This document shows, piece after piece, positions 35,901 through 43,441 of a stretch of 64,000 bases of DNA. The position numbers and the translations under genes are program-made. Below the pieces are notes generated by a model. The model saw only the letters and a list, made by a program, of their open reading frames with translations. It was not told where the DNA came from and searched no databases. Origin of the DNA: DATAUD01 sp035511075 (GTDB lineage: Bacteria; Verrucomicrobiota; Verrucomicrobiia; Limisphaerales; Palsa-1400); NCBI GenBank assembly GCA_035511075.1, contig DATKFW010000149.1, forward strand, positions 57,826-121,825, read 5' to 3'. Position 1 is the first letter of the stretch. The number at the start of each line of letters is the position of its first letter.

Positions 35901-36183
35901 CCAGGTTGTCGCAACGGGCAACCGAACCGTGGCCTTCACCTGCGGGGCGCAGCAGCAATTATTTGTGATCGTCACTTTCGACACACCCAATCAGCAGCAA
36001 AACTCCGGCTGGCTTGGATTGCCCGGAGGCGTCCCGTTCAAGGAAATATTCAACTCCTCCTGGCCGGACTTTCAGGTTGAATTCGAGCCGGAAAGCGCCA
36101 ATGGAGGCTACACAGCGCAAATCTACAGCGGCCAGATTTTGAATTTGCCCGCGATTGGCGCGGTCGTGCTGGAGCGCGCCTAA
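32989..36183 (+). CDS. large GH13 alpha-amylase/branching-enzyme-like protein
   Basis: 1064 residues from ATG 32989 (TTG 32971 is weaker), with no signal peptide. The GH13 catalytic barrel occupies roughly 590-1000: region I DIVYNH (Asp694), nucleophile Asp754 in GFRLDD, acid/base Glu794 in VAENSN, and Asp865 in GESHD, where the usual NHD is changed to SHD. About 450 residues of beta-rich domains precede an E-set/CBM48-like module. All catalytic acids are present, so it is probably active on alpha-glucans such as glycogen; the precise reaction is uncertain. Confidence 0.8.
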   Translation: MKTTVHHQPVTPGLSWTMHVWQPAWNGSSIWDRKGTLNGTTLDFQFPDVPDPRQLQFQYYSTDPANGQTTWESNSFIRQLFLIDPGEVWTFDFSARILYQNPFPPGVTFNPGAVLTFNVITQQQFRGGQIYAWNPYNAAGPSARFPETTRDDVHFISTFNVTLTDWMTSGFHLKLTSPATGPNGSDVWEPDASIRVWRPCDGSSLWLKSGENDIRNTQLTLTSFPVEVLYPASLAAAPALAVTDVVEQVNIPLTAPVVAPYSGSPLFNVATYNAQIYPGASYSLASQNNAENPSLVRPFPMDPTSADVVSRFALGASAWLAAFPAIVPGTLSIQPHGTTTFSAGVSAQVSIGNAAATYQTVPAIQQPDGTWLATLNLAQNTTTCVRLTPVSGTEATPYAQIDTGRYFTPAAGTTAFFTTEGVYGITARGPTTFAEPPSRTALMQAMFGNAIVATGIFQAREMPHGATLMNGQVYFVVHAPHAASASLILVNEAAAGGPARVEFPMSLTEDTFYWWCQVPAASAAPGARYHFLLNEVLEVLDPAARAVQDRSQSLTTPPGDDPADPDSSWSQVADVAGAYAAAHKAPWQTMGWENLLIYEIHANRFTDILKGTMMPLDLLTDELSAMCRRGQPGYLLQLPVTTFELMPVSEFSSTLSWGYDPSYYFAIDGFYGGASSLANFVSAAHANGRAVMLDIVYNHSLGSSLMKIAPDVYSCGPDEYGDGMNCSHPMTAEFLRQATIYLWRTFGLDGFRLDDTALIITSTQYGWQFLGMLRWALRTAATAEGLAWPYCVAENSNNPWAVSDPQSGVMDGQWGIDEVYQILAACYDSAHEGWDDSVPLENTINEPSYWGRPFFQVTRFGESHDMVSAQDPQQLDQRIAARPPYGQGYQLAKAMGTLTLLSNGVPMLFMGQEVGETLCFSFDNAAQPVNPQLCDLPFASATDQTRILAWFRSLMGLRNDASKGLQGDSNYQVVATGNRTVAFTCGAQQQLFVIVTFDTPNQQQNSGWLGLPGGVPFKEIFNSSWPDFQVEFEPESANGGYTAQIYSGQILNLPAIGAVVLERA

Positions 36184-36298
36184 GCGGCTGCCCCCGGTCC
36201 GACTCGCCCGTGCAAAAGTATTTGCCTCGCACTTTGATTCTTGCAAAATAAGAGCCGCTGCCCGCATAGTGCAGCAGGTGCGGAACACGTGAGAATGA

Positions 36299-36341
36299 CC
36301 GCCAATTGCCGTCCTTCGACAGGCGATGGGCGGTTTTTTTT
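36299..36341 (+). terminator. rho-independent terminator after the GH13 gene
   Basis: The stem CCGCC/GGCGG continues as ATTGCC/GGCGAT (one G-T pair) past one mismatch. The loop is 11 bases and eight T (36334-36341) follow. It lies 116 bases after the GH13 stop. Confidence 0.7.
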
Positions 36342-36450
36342 CGGGACGCTCGGTGTTTGTTCGGGCGCAGTGACCGTGGTTACGCGGGATACAATTCCCA
36401 ATCGACCATGGGTTCGTTGCCTGGGCAAGTGCCTGATTATGTGGGATTTT

Positions 36451-36536
36451 GGTAGGTTACCCAAGTGGCCAACGGGGGCAGACTGTAAATCTGCTGGCTT
36501 ACGCCTTCGATGGTTCGAATCCATCACCTACCACCA
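36451..36536 (+). tRNA. tRNA-Tyr (GTA)
   Basis: Acceptor GGTAGGT (36451-36457) pairs with ACCTACC (36526-36532), followed by discriminator A and an encoded CCA. The anticodon loop ctGTAaa gives GTA, and the stem is GCAGA/TCTGC. A long variable arm (class II, as expected for bacterial tRNA-Tyr) and a standard GATGG-TTCGAAT-CCATC T-arm complete it. Confidence 0.97.
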
Positions 36537-37763
36537 CTTTTCGCAAGTTACTGTACATTAAATCTTTCTACTCCATTTCCGAAATTGATTTCAATTTCGC
36601 ATAACACTTTGGCATAACACATTCACTGCTGTTCAAGTTCGTTTAAGGAGGTTTATTGGCGGCATTCCGGCGCAGTGGGCCCGACCGGCAACTTTTCAAC
36701 GGACTGCAAGGGGCATTCTAATTGCAGATTCTTCCCCCGGTGCAACAGCCCTTCCCCTTGTGCTATATATTCTTGACAATGGCCCAGAGCCGCTGTTGGT
36801 TCTGCCTCCCCCGAGTCCCGGGACCTAATCTCAGAATTCAAACCGTAAGCTGAACGCCTGCTCCATCGTGGACAGGCATTTTTGCTTTTCCCACCACAGG
36901 GAAAAATCATGACCGCACATGCAGGAGAGTACTATGTATGCAAATCGTTCCCAAAATCCGTTCCGCCCAGGAGTTGCACATGATATCGATACGGCCTCCC
37001 ATAAAATGCCTCCCAATCCAACGGCCGGGTGGCCAGCTTGGACGGATCTTCCTGATCGTTCGCGAAGACGTCGGGCAATTGATGGGATCGCAGGCATCGT
37101 CAAACCCCAGCGGTTCATCAAATGAAACCACCCGTGCCCGTCCGATCCGTTGCGTGCCTGGATACATGACATCGGCGGCGCTGGAGCCGGTGCTGCGCCT
37201 TCCCGCTCTGATCAGTTTGATGGCAAAATAGGCCACATTACCCGACGTCAAGTGTATGACTCTTTGGCACTGTGGAAAGACGTCGACAGGTAAAATCTAG
37301 TCCATGGACAAAAACAGACGGCAGGTCATTTGGAAAAACAAACCGAAGCATATGGTCCCCGATTCCGGCTACCGCCGTAAAGAATCCGGGGTTCATCTCG
37401 GCCGACCCGACACGGAACTTAAATCCTGCCCGGTTTCTAATCTCGATTAATTGGCCAAGGCCACGCATGGAACAGCGGAGAAAATCCTCACGACGCAACA
37501 CTCGGGCAGCCGAGAACAAAAACTCCAATTTCCCGAAATTGGCACAGCACACGTCGTCCACGCCGACAAGTGGACTGTGTAGAACAAAGTTAATAGCGGC
37601 CTCCAAATCGTAATTTATATCCCGGACACCAATGATTCTTGAAGCTCCAAGTCGAGATATCCAGATGCCCGCTGCTCCATCACACCAATTGCTTCCATCT
37701 GTTGCTCGGGTCAAATTGCCGCCATGGCCGCCGGTGTGTGCCGCTGCCTCTCGGCATCGTGGT
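36537..37763. other. 1.2-kb region without recognisable genes
   Basis: The region between tRNA-Tyr and the LysR-UrtA gene is less GC-rich than the left part of the window. It contains a 9-bp palindrome cgaaattga-tt-tcaatttcg at 36580-36599. Minus-strand frames exist at 37238-37771 (177 codons), 36907-37251 and 36831-37172, but none matches a family I know. Overlapping frames with no common start suggest decayed sequence. It may be the remains of an insertion next to the tRNA. Confidence 0.4.
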
Positions 37764-37779
37764 TGGCCCACAGATTGCT
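37764..37779 (+). promoter_or_regulatory. putative sigma-54 promoter (-24/-12) of the lysR-urtA fusion
   Basis: TGGCCC-ACAGA-TTGCT matches TGGCAC-N5-TTGCW with one change in the core -24 block (A to C); GG and GC are at the required spacing. Initiation would fall near 37790, about 28 bases before the ATG. Sigma-54 control is typical of nitrogen-scavenging genes, which fits the urea locus. No NtrC-type enhancer repeat was identified by eye. Confidence 0.6.
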
Positions 37780-37817
37780 CATTCTGGGCTCGCGAGCCTC
37801 ATGTTTGAAGTTCACCA

Positions 37818-39965
37818 ATGAATGAAACACTTGATAGCAGGCGATTGAAAGCCTTCGCGGTGCTCGCCAAAACAGAGAGCCATACAGAGACGGCGAGACA
37901 ACTTAATCTGACTCCCTCGGCCATTAGCCATGCCATGCGCGAGTTGGAAGAGGATGTGGGGTGTCGACTTTTTATCAAAATGGGCAAAAAAATTGTCCTG
38001 ACCGAGGCAGGCGAAGCGTTGTTATATCACGCCCTCCGCGCCCTCGGTGAACTTGATCAAGCTCGCCGGGCGCTAATCTATTTGAACAAGTGGGGGACCC
38101 GACGGTTGCGCGTGGCGGCAGATGCGATTTTTCTTTCCATTTTTCTCGCGCCGGTCTTGTCGAAATTTCACAAGGAATATCCCAACATCTTGCTGCAAGT
38201 CGAATCGTTTAATTCCGATGAATCGTTCAGCCTGCTGGAAAATAATCATGTCGATGTTATCCTGACCGAAAAACCGGCGATCAACGATGCCGTCGATTTT
38301 TTTCCACTGATGACCGATCGGTTTCACCTGATAGCCAAATCCGGACATCCTCTCGCGGTCAAAAATGGCGCGCTTCGAGATGAATTCGGCAAATATCCCT
38401 GCTTCTTGATTAAGGATTCCGGTCAAGCACGGAAACAAGTGGAGGAGTTTATGCTAAAGCAAAAAATCAATTTGAACATCCTTGGGGAAATTGAAAATCT
38501 GGGAATCATCAAGGAATTGGTGAATAGCACGCTGGCTTTGAGTTTCTTGCCAGGCTGGAGCATTGCAAAGGAATTGGAAAATCATTCGCTGGTTGCCTTG
38601 CCATATGGGCGCAGGGTTTTCGAGCGCACATGGGGACTCGTTTATTCCCGAAGCCGTCCACTTAACCTGACCGAATCAGATCTGCTGAAACTCTGCCGGA
38701 AGCGCGTCATGGAACCAGAATTGAAGGCTCAATATACAGTTAAGGTGGGGGTGCTCCACTCATTAAGCGGAACGATGGCCATCAGTGAAACATCTTTGCG
38801 CGATGTATTGTTGTTTGCCTTTGATGAAATCAACAATACTGGAGGCATCGAGGTGGCCGGCAAATTATACAAAATTGACCCGGTGATCGTGGACGGCGCC
38901 TCCAATTGGTCATTGTTTGCCGAAAAAGCCAAGGAACTCTTGGTAGAAGACAAGGTGGCTGTGACTTTTGGCTGCTGGACCTCGGTGAGTCGCAAATCCG
39001 TGAAGCCGGTTTTTGAAAAGGAGAACGGATTGCTTTTCTATCCCGTTCAATATGAGGGTGAAGAATTGTCCAAGAACATCTTCTACATCGCCGAAACGGT
39101 CAACCAGCAGGCCATCCCCGCCGTGGATTACCTGCTCGCTCAAGGCAAAAAAAAATTCTACCTGATCGGCACCGATTACGTTTATCCGCAAACCACGAAT
39201 ATGATTCTTTACAAATATCTGCTCTTGCATGGCGTTCCGCCAGAGTTCATCGGCGGCGGCTTCTGGAAGGAAAATTCCGGCAAGGTCATTTCCGCGGGCA
39301 AATACGTTCCGTTTGGCTACACCGATTTCCAACAAATCGTTGCGGATATAAAGGAATTTGCTGCTTCCGGTAACGCGTGCGTGATCAATACCATCAATGG
39401 CGACTCGAACGTGCCGTTTTTCAATGAAATTGCGGATGCCGGTTTGACTCCGGCGGCCTGCCCGATGGTTTCATTCAGCCTGGCAGAAGACGAACTCCGA
39501 AGCATGCCAACCAAAAAACTCGCCGGAGAACTCGGCTGCTGGAGTTATTTCATGTCGCTCAAAACGCCGGGAAACAAAACCTTCCTCAAAAGCTGGTACA
39601 GTTGGCTGAAAACCGAAAGCTACCCGGGTGTCATCAGGGAAAAGCGCGCCGTGGACAGCCCGATTGTCCTTTCTTACAGCGGAGTTTATCTGTGGAAGAG
39701 AGCTGTGGAAAAAGCTGGTACGTTTGACGTGGACGCTGTGCGCAACGTGCTCGAATCAGGTGATATCAGCTTCGAGGGCCCCGGCGGCAAGATTACAGTC
39801 CAAGCCAATCATCATTGCACCAAAAATGTTTATATTGGCGAAACACAGGTCAATGGCCAATTCAAGATTCTGGAGACCTTCCCGCAGGTTGTCGGCGAGC
39901 CCTTCGTGGCTGATCCCTTTCTCTTGAAAAGCTTCGATGAGAAACTGTCGGCAGAAAATTTATGA
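37818..39965 (+). CDS. LysR-type regulator fused to a full-length UrtA urea-binding domain
   Basis: 715 residues in one uninterrupted frame. Residues 1-62 form the LysR winged helix (LNLTPSAISHAMRELEEDVG), 63-95 the linker helix and about 97-296 a LysR effector domain. After about nine residues, 306-713 is a whole UrtA/AmiC-type type-1 periplasmic-binding domain. Hand alignment to the UrtA encoded downstream shows about four-fifths identity, with GCWTSVSRKSV, FYPVQYEG, GTDYVYPQTTN and NTINGDSN all kept. There is no signal peptide or membrane segment, so the binding domain should be cytoplasmic. Probably a urea- or amide-responsive regulator of the adjacent locus (inference). Codon use is more AT-rich than in urtA. 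Confidence 0.92.
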   Translation: MNETLDSRRLKAFAVLAKTESHTETARQLNLTPSAISHAMRELEEDVGCRLFIKMGKKIVLTEAGEALLYHALRALGELDQARRALIYLNKWGTRRLRVAADAIFLSIFLAPVLSKFHKEYPNILLQVESFNSDESFSLLENNHVDVILTEKPAINDAVDFFPLMTDRFHLIAKSGHPLAVKNGALRDEFGKYPCFLIKDSGQARKQVEEFMLKQKINLNILGEIENLGIIKELVNSTLALSFLPGWSIAKELENHSLVALPYGRRVFERTWGLVYSRSRPLNLTESDLLKLCRKRVMEPELKAQYTVKVGVLHSLSGTMAISETSLRDVLLFAFDEINNTGGIEVAGKLYKIDPVIVDGASNWSLFAEKAKELLVEDKVAVTFGCWTSVSRKSVKPVFEKENGLLFYPVQYEGEELSKNIFYIAETVNQQAIPAVDYLLAQGKKKFYLIGTDYVYPQTTNMILYKYLLLHGVPPEFIGGGFWKENSGKVISAGKYVPFGYTDFQQIVADIKEFAASGNACVINTINGDSNVPFFNEIADAGLTPAACPMVSFSLAEDELRSMPTKKLAGELGCWSYFMSLKTPGNKTFLKSWYSWLKTESYPGVIREKRAVDSPIVLSYSGVYLWKRAVEKAGTFDVDAVRNVLESGDISFEGPGGKITVQANHHCTKNVYIGETQVNGQFKILETFPQVVGEPFVADPFLLKSFDEKLSAENL

Positions 39966-39995
39966 GTCCGTGACAAGCGTGCGTGAAGCCGCAGC

Positions 39996-40523
39996 CTAGC
40001 GCGTGTTGGTGGCTGCCGCAAAAAAATTGCCCAAATAACCGACCGAGAATGCGGGCAAAAACCAACGGCGCAACGATAGTGGCGGTGGATTCGATAACAA
40101 GTCCCTGCGTGTCCGTCCCCAGCTTGCCCCATGTGATTTTTCATTTGGCACCGCCCCAGAATAGCTCTCATAACGGGTCGTCGAATCTGAAGGCAGCGGC
40201 GGCGCGCCAAGGCAAATGCGGCGAACGCCCCACTCTTTTACGTGCTCAAGCATCTCGCGGCCTTTGGGAGATTTGATGAGGCCGAGCTTCGCGTGGTGCA
40301 GTAGCGCTTCGCCCGCTTCCGTGGGAATAACAGATTTGCGCATTCTGGTAAATAAACGACAGCCCATTTGCGATTCCAAGGCACGCATTGGGTGACTGAT
40401 CGCCGATTGAGTCAGAAAAAGGCCGGGTCAAGTCTCGGCAAAGTTGCCGGTTTCAACCAATGTTACGAACGCGTGAAGCTGTCGTGAGTCGAGGGGATTT
40501 ATGCTCCTGGGAATTTGCTTCAT
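39996..40523 (-). pseudogene. decayed LysR-type regulator
   Basis: From ATG 40523 the frame reads a LysR N-terminus (NPLDSRQLHAFVTLVETGNF), then an in-frame TGA just before FLTQSAISHPMRALESQMGC. It continues through TEAGEALLHHAK and EWGVRRICLGAPP. It then runs into unrelated sequence and stops at 39996, so the effector domain is missing. It resembles the LysR part of the neighbouring fusion (for example EWGVRR against KWGTRR). It is a nonsense-mutated, 3'-truncated paralogue read opposite to the fusion gene. Confidence 0.8.
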
Positions 40524-40573
40524 GCTTTCGTTGAAATCTTTTCATACCAAGTTAAGGCCGAGGTCTCTCTCTT

Positions 40574-40589
40574 TGGCATCCACATAGCT
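40574..40589 (+). promoter_or_regulatory. weak sigma-54-like site upstream of the porin gene
   Basis: TGGCAT-CCACA-TAGCT keeps the GG and GC spacing of -24/-12 promoters but has two or three mismatches. It lies about 110 bases before the porin ATG. It is reported because a stronger site precedes the regulator gene; chance is possible. Confidence 0.25.
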
Positions 40590-40698
40590 TACAGGGTTGG
40601 CAAGGCGATCTTTGACCAGCCGAACCTAAATTGCAGCACGCTCCGCGCCACAGTGGCCGGGCAACGGTTGAATCATGAGGGAACAGCGCCGAATAAGT

Positions 40699-42027
40699 AT
40701 GAACCTGACACGCACCAAACCCTATACTCGAAACAACTCCAAATCACTGGGAATACTCTTGGCATCCTTCGTCAGCTCGGGCTTTCTGGCCCACGCCCAA
40801 TCGGATTCGACCAATAAGCTGGAGCAGGAAAACCAGGAATTGCGCAAGCGATTGGACAAATTGGAAGACCTTCTGCAGAAGGAGGGAATAACGCCCAACA
40901 AGAACGCGGCAGATCCACCGGTGGCGGCGATGTCGGCCGTGACCATCAGTGGATTTGTGACCTCTTCGTATTTTTATGATATCGCAAGCACGAAGGACGC
41001 TCATCCAGTCGGCTATCTGTGGAACACGGCCCTCAATCAATTTACGCTGAACTCGGTCAAGCTCACGTTGGCAAGCCCGGCGGTGGACAAAGAAAAATGG
41101 GACGCGGCTTACCGCGTGTCGCTGATGTACGGACAGAACGCCAAGGTGGATAATTCCACCAGCGGCACGGTGGGTTACCAGGCGATTCGCGAGGCTTACG
41201 TGGAATTAAATGCACCGATCGGCACCGGGCTTGATTTTCGCGCGGGCGAACTCATTTCGCTCCTCAATTACGAATCTGGCGATGGCGGCGCGGTCAACGC
41301 CAATTTTTCCCAGGGCTATCAGTGGTGGTACACCGGCAACGGCCCGGCAGAGGGTGTTCAATTGGGTTATGATTTCGCCGACAATATCGGGATGACACTC
41401 CGCCTTGAAAACGGCCTTTACACTGGCGAGAGCGACACCGGCTCCAAGACATTCATGGGTAATTTCTTTTGGAATCCGGACAAAAAGACTTCGCTGACAT
41501 TCCTGGGTTTTGCGGGGCGGCAGGACTTTGTGCCCGCTTGGTATCTCAACGGGGCGTCATTCATTGGATCGCGGCAGTTGACTGAATCCCATAATCTGAC
41601 CTTTGCAACGGAAGTTGATTATTTTCACTTTAGTGGATTTAATTCGGCTCTTGACGGGGTTCCTGGTGGCGGGGCAAACCACGGTGATTTTTGGTCCGTC
41701 GGCGCCTGGCTGACAGCGGACCTTACCCCGACGGTGGGAGTGGCTTTGCGCGGTGAATTTCTGGATGATCCGACCGGATTTGGGACGTTTTGGAACTCCC
41801 CTTCGCCGTCTAGCGTCGAGTCTGGTGCGCCCGGCTTTTCTTCCGCAATCTATACCACCGGGGCGGGCCAGGAACTATCGGAGGTCACTCTGACGCTGGA
41901 CTACAAACCTGTGGCGTCCATCAAGATCCAGCCAGAAATTCGGTGGAACCACTCCACGTTTAATGGGGCCTTCGCCGGGAAAAGTGACCAGGTCATTGTT
42001 GGCATGGGCGCGTCGTACATCTTTTAG
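40699..42027 (+). CDS. outer-membrane beta-barrel porin of the urea locus
   Basis: 442 residues from ATG 40699; ATG 40675 is possible but would extend the leader. A signal peptide ends at AHAQ. A short coiled coil (about 40-65, KLEQENQELRKRLDKLEDLL) is followed by an aromatic- and Gly-rich barrel ending in Phe (GASYIF). The layout matches OmpL-like beta-barrel porin-2 proteins. Placed 50 bases before urtA, it probably admits urea or short amides through the outer membrane; substrate is inferred from context. Confidence 0.8.
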   Translation: MNLTRTKPYTRNNSKSLGILLASFVSSGFLAHAQSDSTNKLEQENQELRKRLDKLEDLLQKEGITPNKNAADPPVAAMSAVTISGFVTSSYFYDIASTKDAHPVGYLWNTALNQFTLNSVKLTLASPAVDKEKWDAAYRVSLMYGQNAKVDNSTSGTVGYQAIREAYVELNAPIGTGLDFRAGELISLLNYESGDGGAVNANFSQGYQWWYTGNGPAEGVQLGYDFADNIGMTLRLENGLYTGESDTGSKTFMGNFFWNPDKKTSLTFLGFAGRQDFVPAWYLNGASFIGSRQLTESHNLTFATEVDYFHFSGFNSALDGVPGGGANHGDFWSVGAWLTADLTPTVGVALRGEFLDDPTGFGTFWNSPSPSSVESGAPGFSSAIYTTGAGQELSEVTLTLDYKPVASIKIQPEIRWNHSTFNGAFAGKSDQVIVGMGASYIF

Positions 42028-42077
42028 CACTAACACACAATCCGAATTCTCACATCTAATTCCAAGTAATCGACCCT

Positions 42078-43364
42078 ATGAAATCGTTCTTATCAAAACT
42101 CGCCGCTTGCGCCGCCCTCATTGCGTCCTTTAACGCAATGGCGCAGGACACAGTTAAAGTTGGCATCCTTCACTCGCTCAGTGGCACCATGGCCATCAGC
42201 GAAACATCGTTGCGCGACATACTCTTGTTTGCATTCGATGAGATTAACGCCGCCGGCGGCATTAAAGTCGGCGACAAATCCTACATGATCGAGCCGGTCA
42301 TCGTCGATGGCGCCTCCAACTGGCCGTTGTTTGCCGAAAAGGCCAAGCAGCTCCTCGAAGAGGACAAAGTCGCCGTCGTGTTCGGCTGCTGGACTTCGGT
42401 CAGCCGCAAGTCCGTCCTGCCCGTGTTTGAGAAGGACGATGGCATGCTCTTTTACCCGGTGCAATATGAGGGCGAGGAGTTGTCGAAGAACATCTTCTAC
42501 ACCGCCGAGGCCGTCAACCAACAGGCCACCCCTGCGGTGGATTACATGCTGGCGCAGGGCAAGAAGAAATTCTACCTCATCGGCACCGATTACGTCTATC
42601 CGCAGACCACCAATCTGATTCTATACAAATATTTGCTGCTGCATGGAATTAAACTGGAGGACATCGGCGGCGGCCTGCGAAAAGATGATTCGGGCAAGGT
42701 AATCTCGGCGGGCAAATACACCCCCTTCGGCCACACCGACTACCAGCAAATCGTGGCTGAAATCAAACAATTCGCCGCTGGCGGAGACGCTTGCGTCATC
42801 AACACCATCAATGGTGATTCCAACGTGCCCTTCTTCAAGGAGGTGGCGGCCGCCGGTTTAACCCCGGCCGATTGCCCGGTCGTTTCCTTCAGCCTTGCGG
42901 AGGATGAACTGCGCTCCCTGCCCACCAAAGATCTCGTGGGCGAATTGGGTTGCTGGACCTATTTCATGTCGATCAAATCCAGGGCCAATCGGTCCTTCCT
43001 GAAACGCTGGGATGCGTGGCTCAAGACTGAGGACCATCCCGGAGTCGTCAAGGATAATCGCGTCGTGGACAGCCCCATGGTTCTCTCTTACGACGGCGCC
43101 TATCTCTGGAAAGAGGCAGTCGAAAAAGCCGGCACCTTTGATGTGGACAAAGTCCGCGACACGCTGGAGTCCGGGGACATAAGCTTCGACGGCCCCGGTG
43201 GCAAGATTACCATGCAGAAAAACCACCACTGCACCAAGAATGTTTATATCGGGGAGACCCTCGCCAATGGCCAGTTCAAGATTCTCAAGACTTTTGACGC
43301 GGTTTACGGCGAGCCGTTCCTCCTCAAAGATCTTGACGATAAACTCGCGGCCATGAGTAAATGA
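42078..43364 (+). CDS. urtA: urea ABC transporter substrate-binding protein UrtA
   Basis: 428-residue exported binding protein with signal peptide MKSFLSKLAACAALIASFNAMA. It is a type-1 periplasmic-binding fold of the AmiC/UrtA group, with GCWTSVSRKSV, FYPVQYEG and GTDYVYPQTTN. It captures urea in the periplasm for UrtBC. No strong Shine-Dalgarno sequence is seen. The C-terminal half of the 37.8-kb fusion protein is its close paralogue. Confidence 0.95.
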   Translation: MKSFLSKLAACAALIASFNAMAQDTVKVGILHSLSGTMAISETSLRDILLFAFDEINAAGGIKVGDKSYMIEPVIVDGASNWPLFAEKAKQLLEEDKVAVVFGCWTSVSRKSVLPVFEKDDGMLFYPVQYEGEELSKNIFYTAEAVNQQATPAVDYMLAQGKKKFYLIGTDYVYPQTTNLILYKYLLLHGIKLEDIGGGLRKDDSGKVISAGKYTPFGHTDYQQIVAEIKQFAAGGDACVINTINGDSNVPFFKEVAAAGLTPADCPVVSFSLAEDELRSLPTKDLVGELGCWTYFMSIKSRANRSFLKRWDAWLKTEDHPGVVKDNRVVDSPMVLSYDGAYLWKEAVEKAGTFDVDKVRDTLESGDISFDGPGGKITMQKNHHCTKNVYIGETLANGQFKILKTFDAVYGEPFLLKDLDDKLAAMSK

Positions 43365-43407
43365 TTCGGCGAGTGTCTGGCCGGAACGGTTGTTCCCTGC
43401 GTGTGAT

Positions 43408-43431
43408 GGGGCGGAGCGGATGCTCCGCCCC
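43408..43431 (+). repeat. perfect 10-bp hairpin between urtA and urtB
   Basis: GGGGCGGAGC-GGAT-GCTCCGCCCC forms a 10-bp GC-rich stem with a 4-base loop. It ends 10 bases before the urtB ATG, and no T-run follows. In the transcript it could protect the 3' end of urtA mRNA or limit urtB translation, which would favour the binding protein over the permease. It could also be a dispersed palindromic repeat. Confidence 0.75.
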
Positions 43432-43441
43432 TCGTCTATTA

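Noticed and set aside
37238..37771. 177-codon minus-strand frame before the LysR-UrtA gene
   Set aside because: No recognisable motif or ribosome-binding site; its 5' end overlaps the sigma-54 site, and overlapping frames nearby look equally random. Kept only in the region note.
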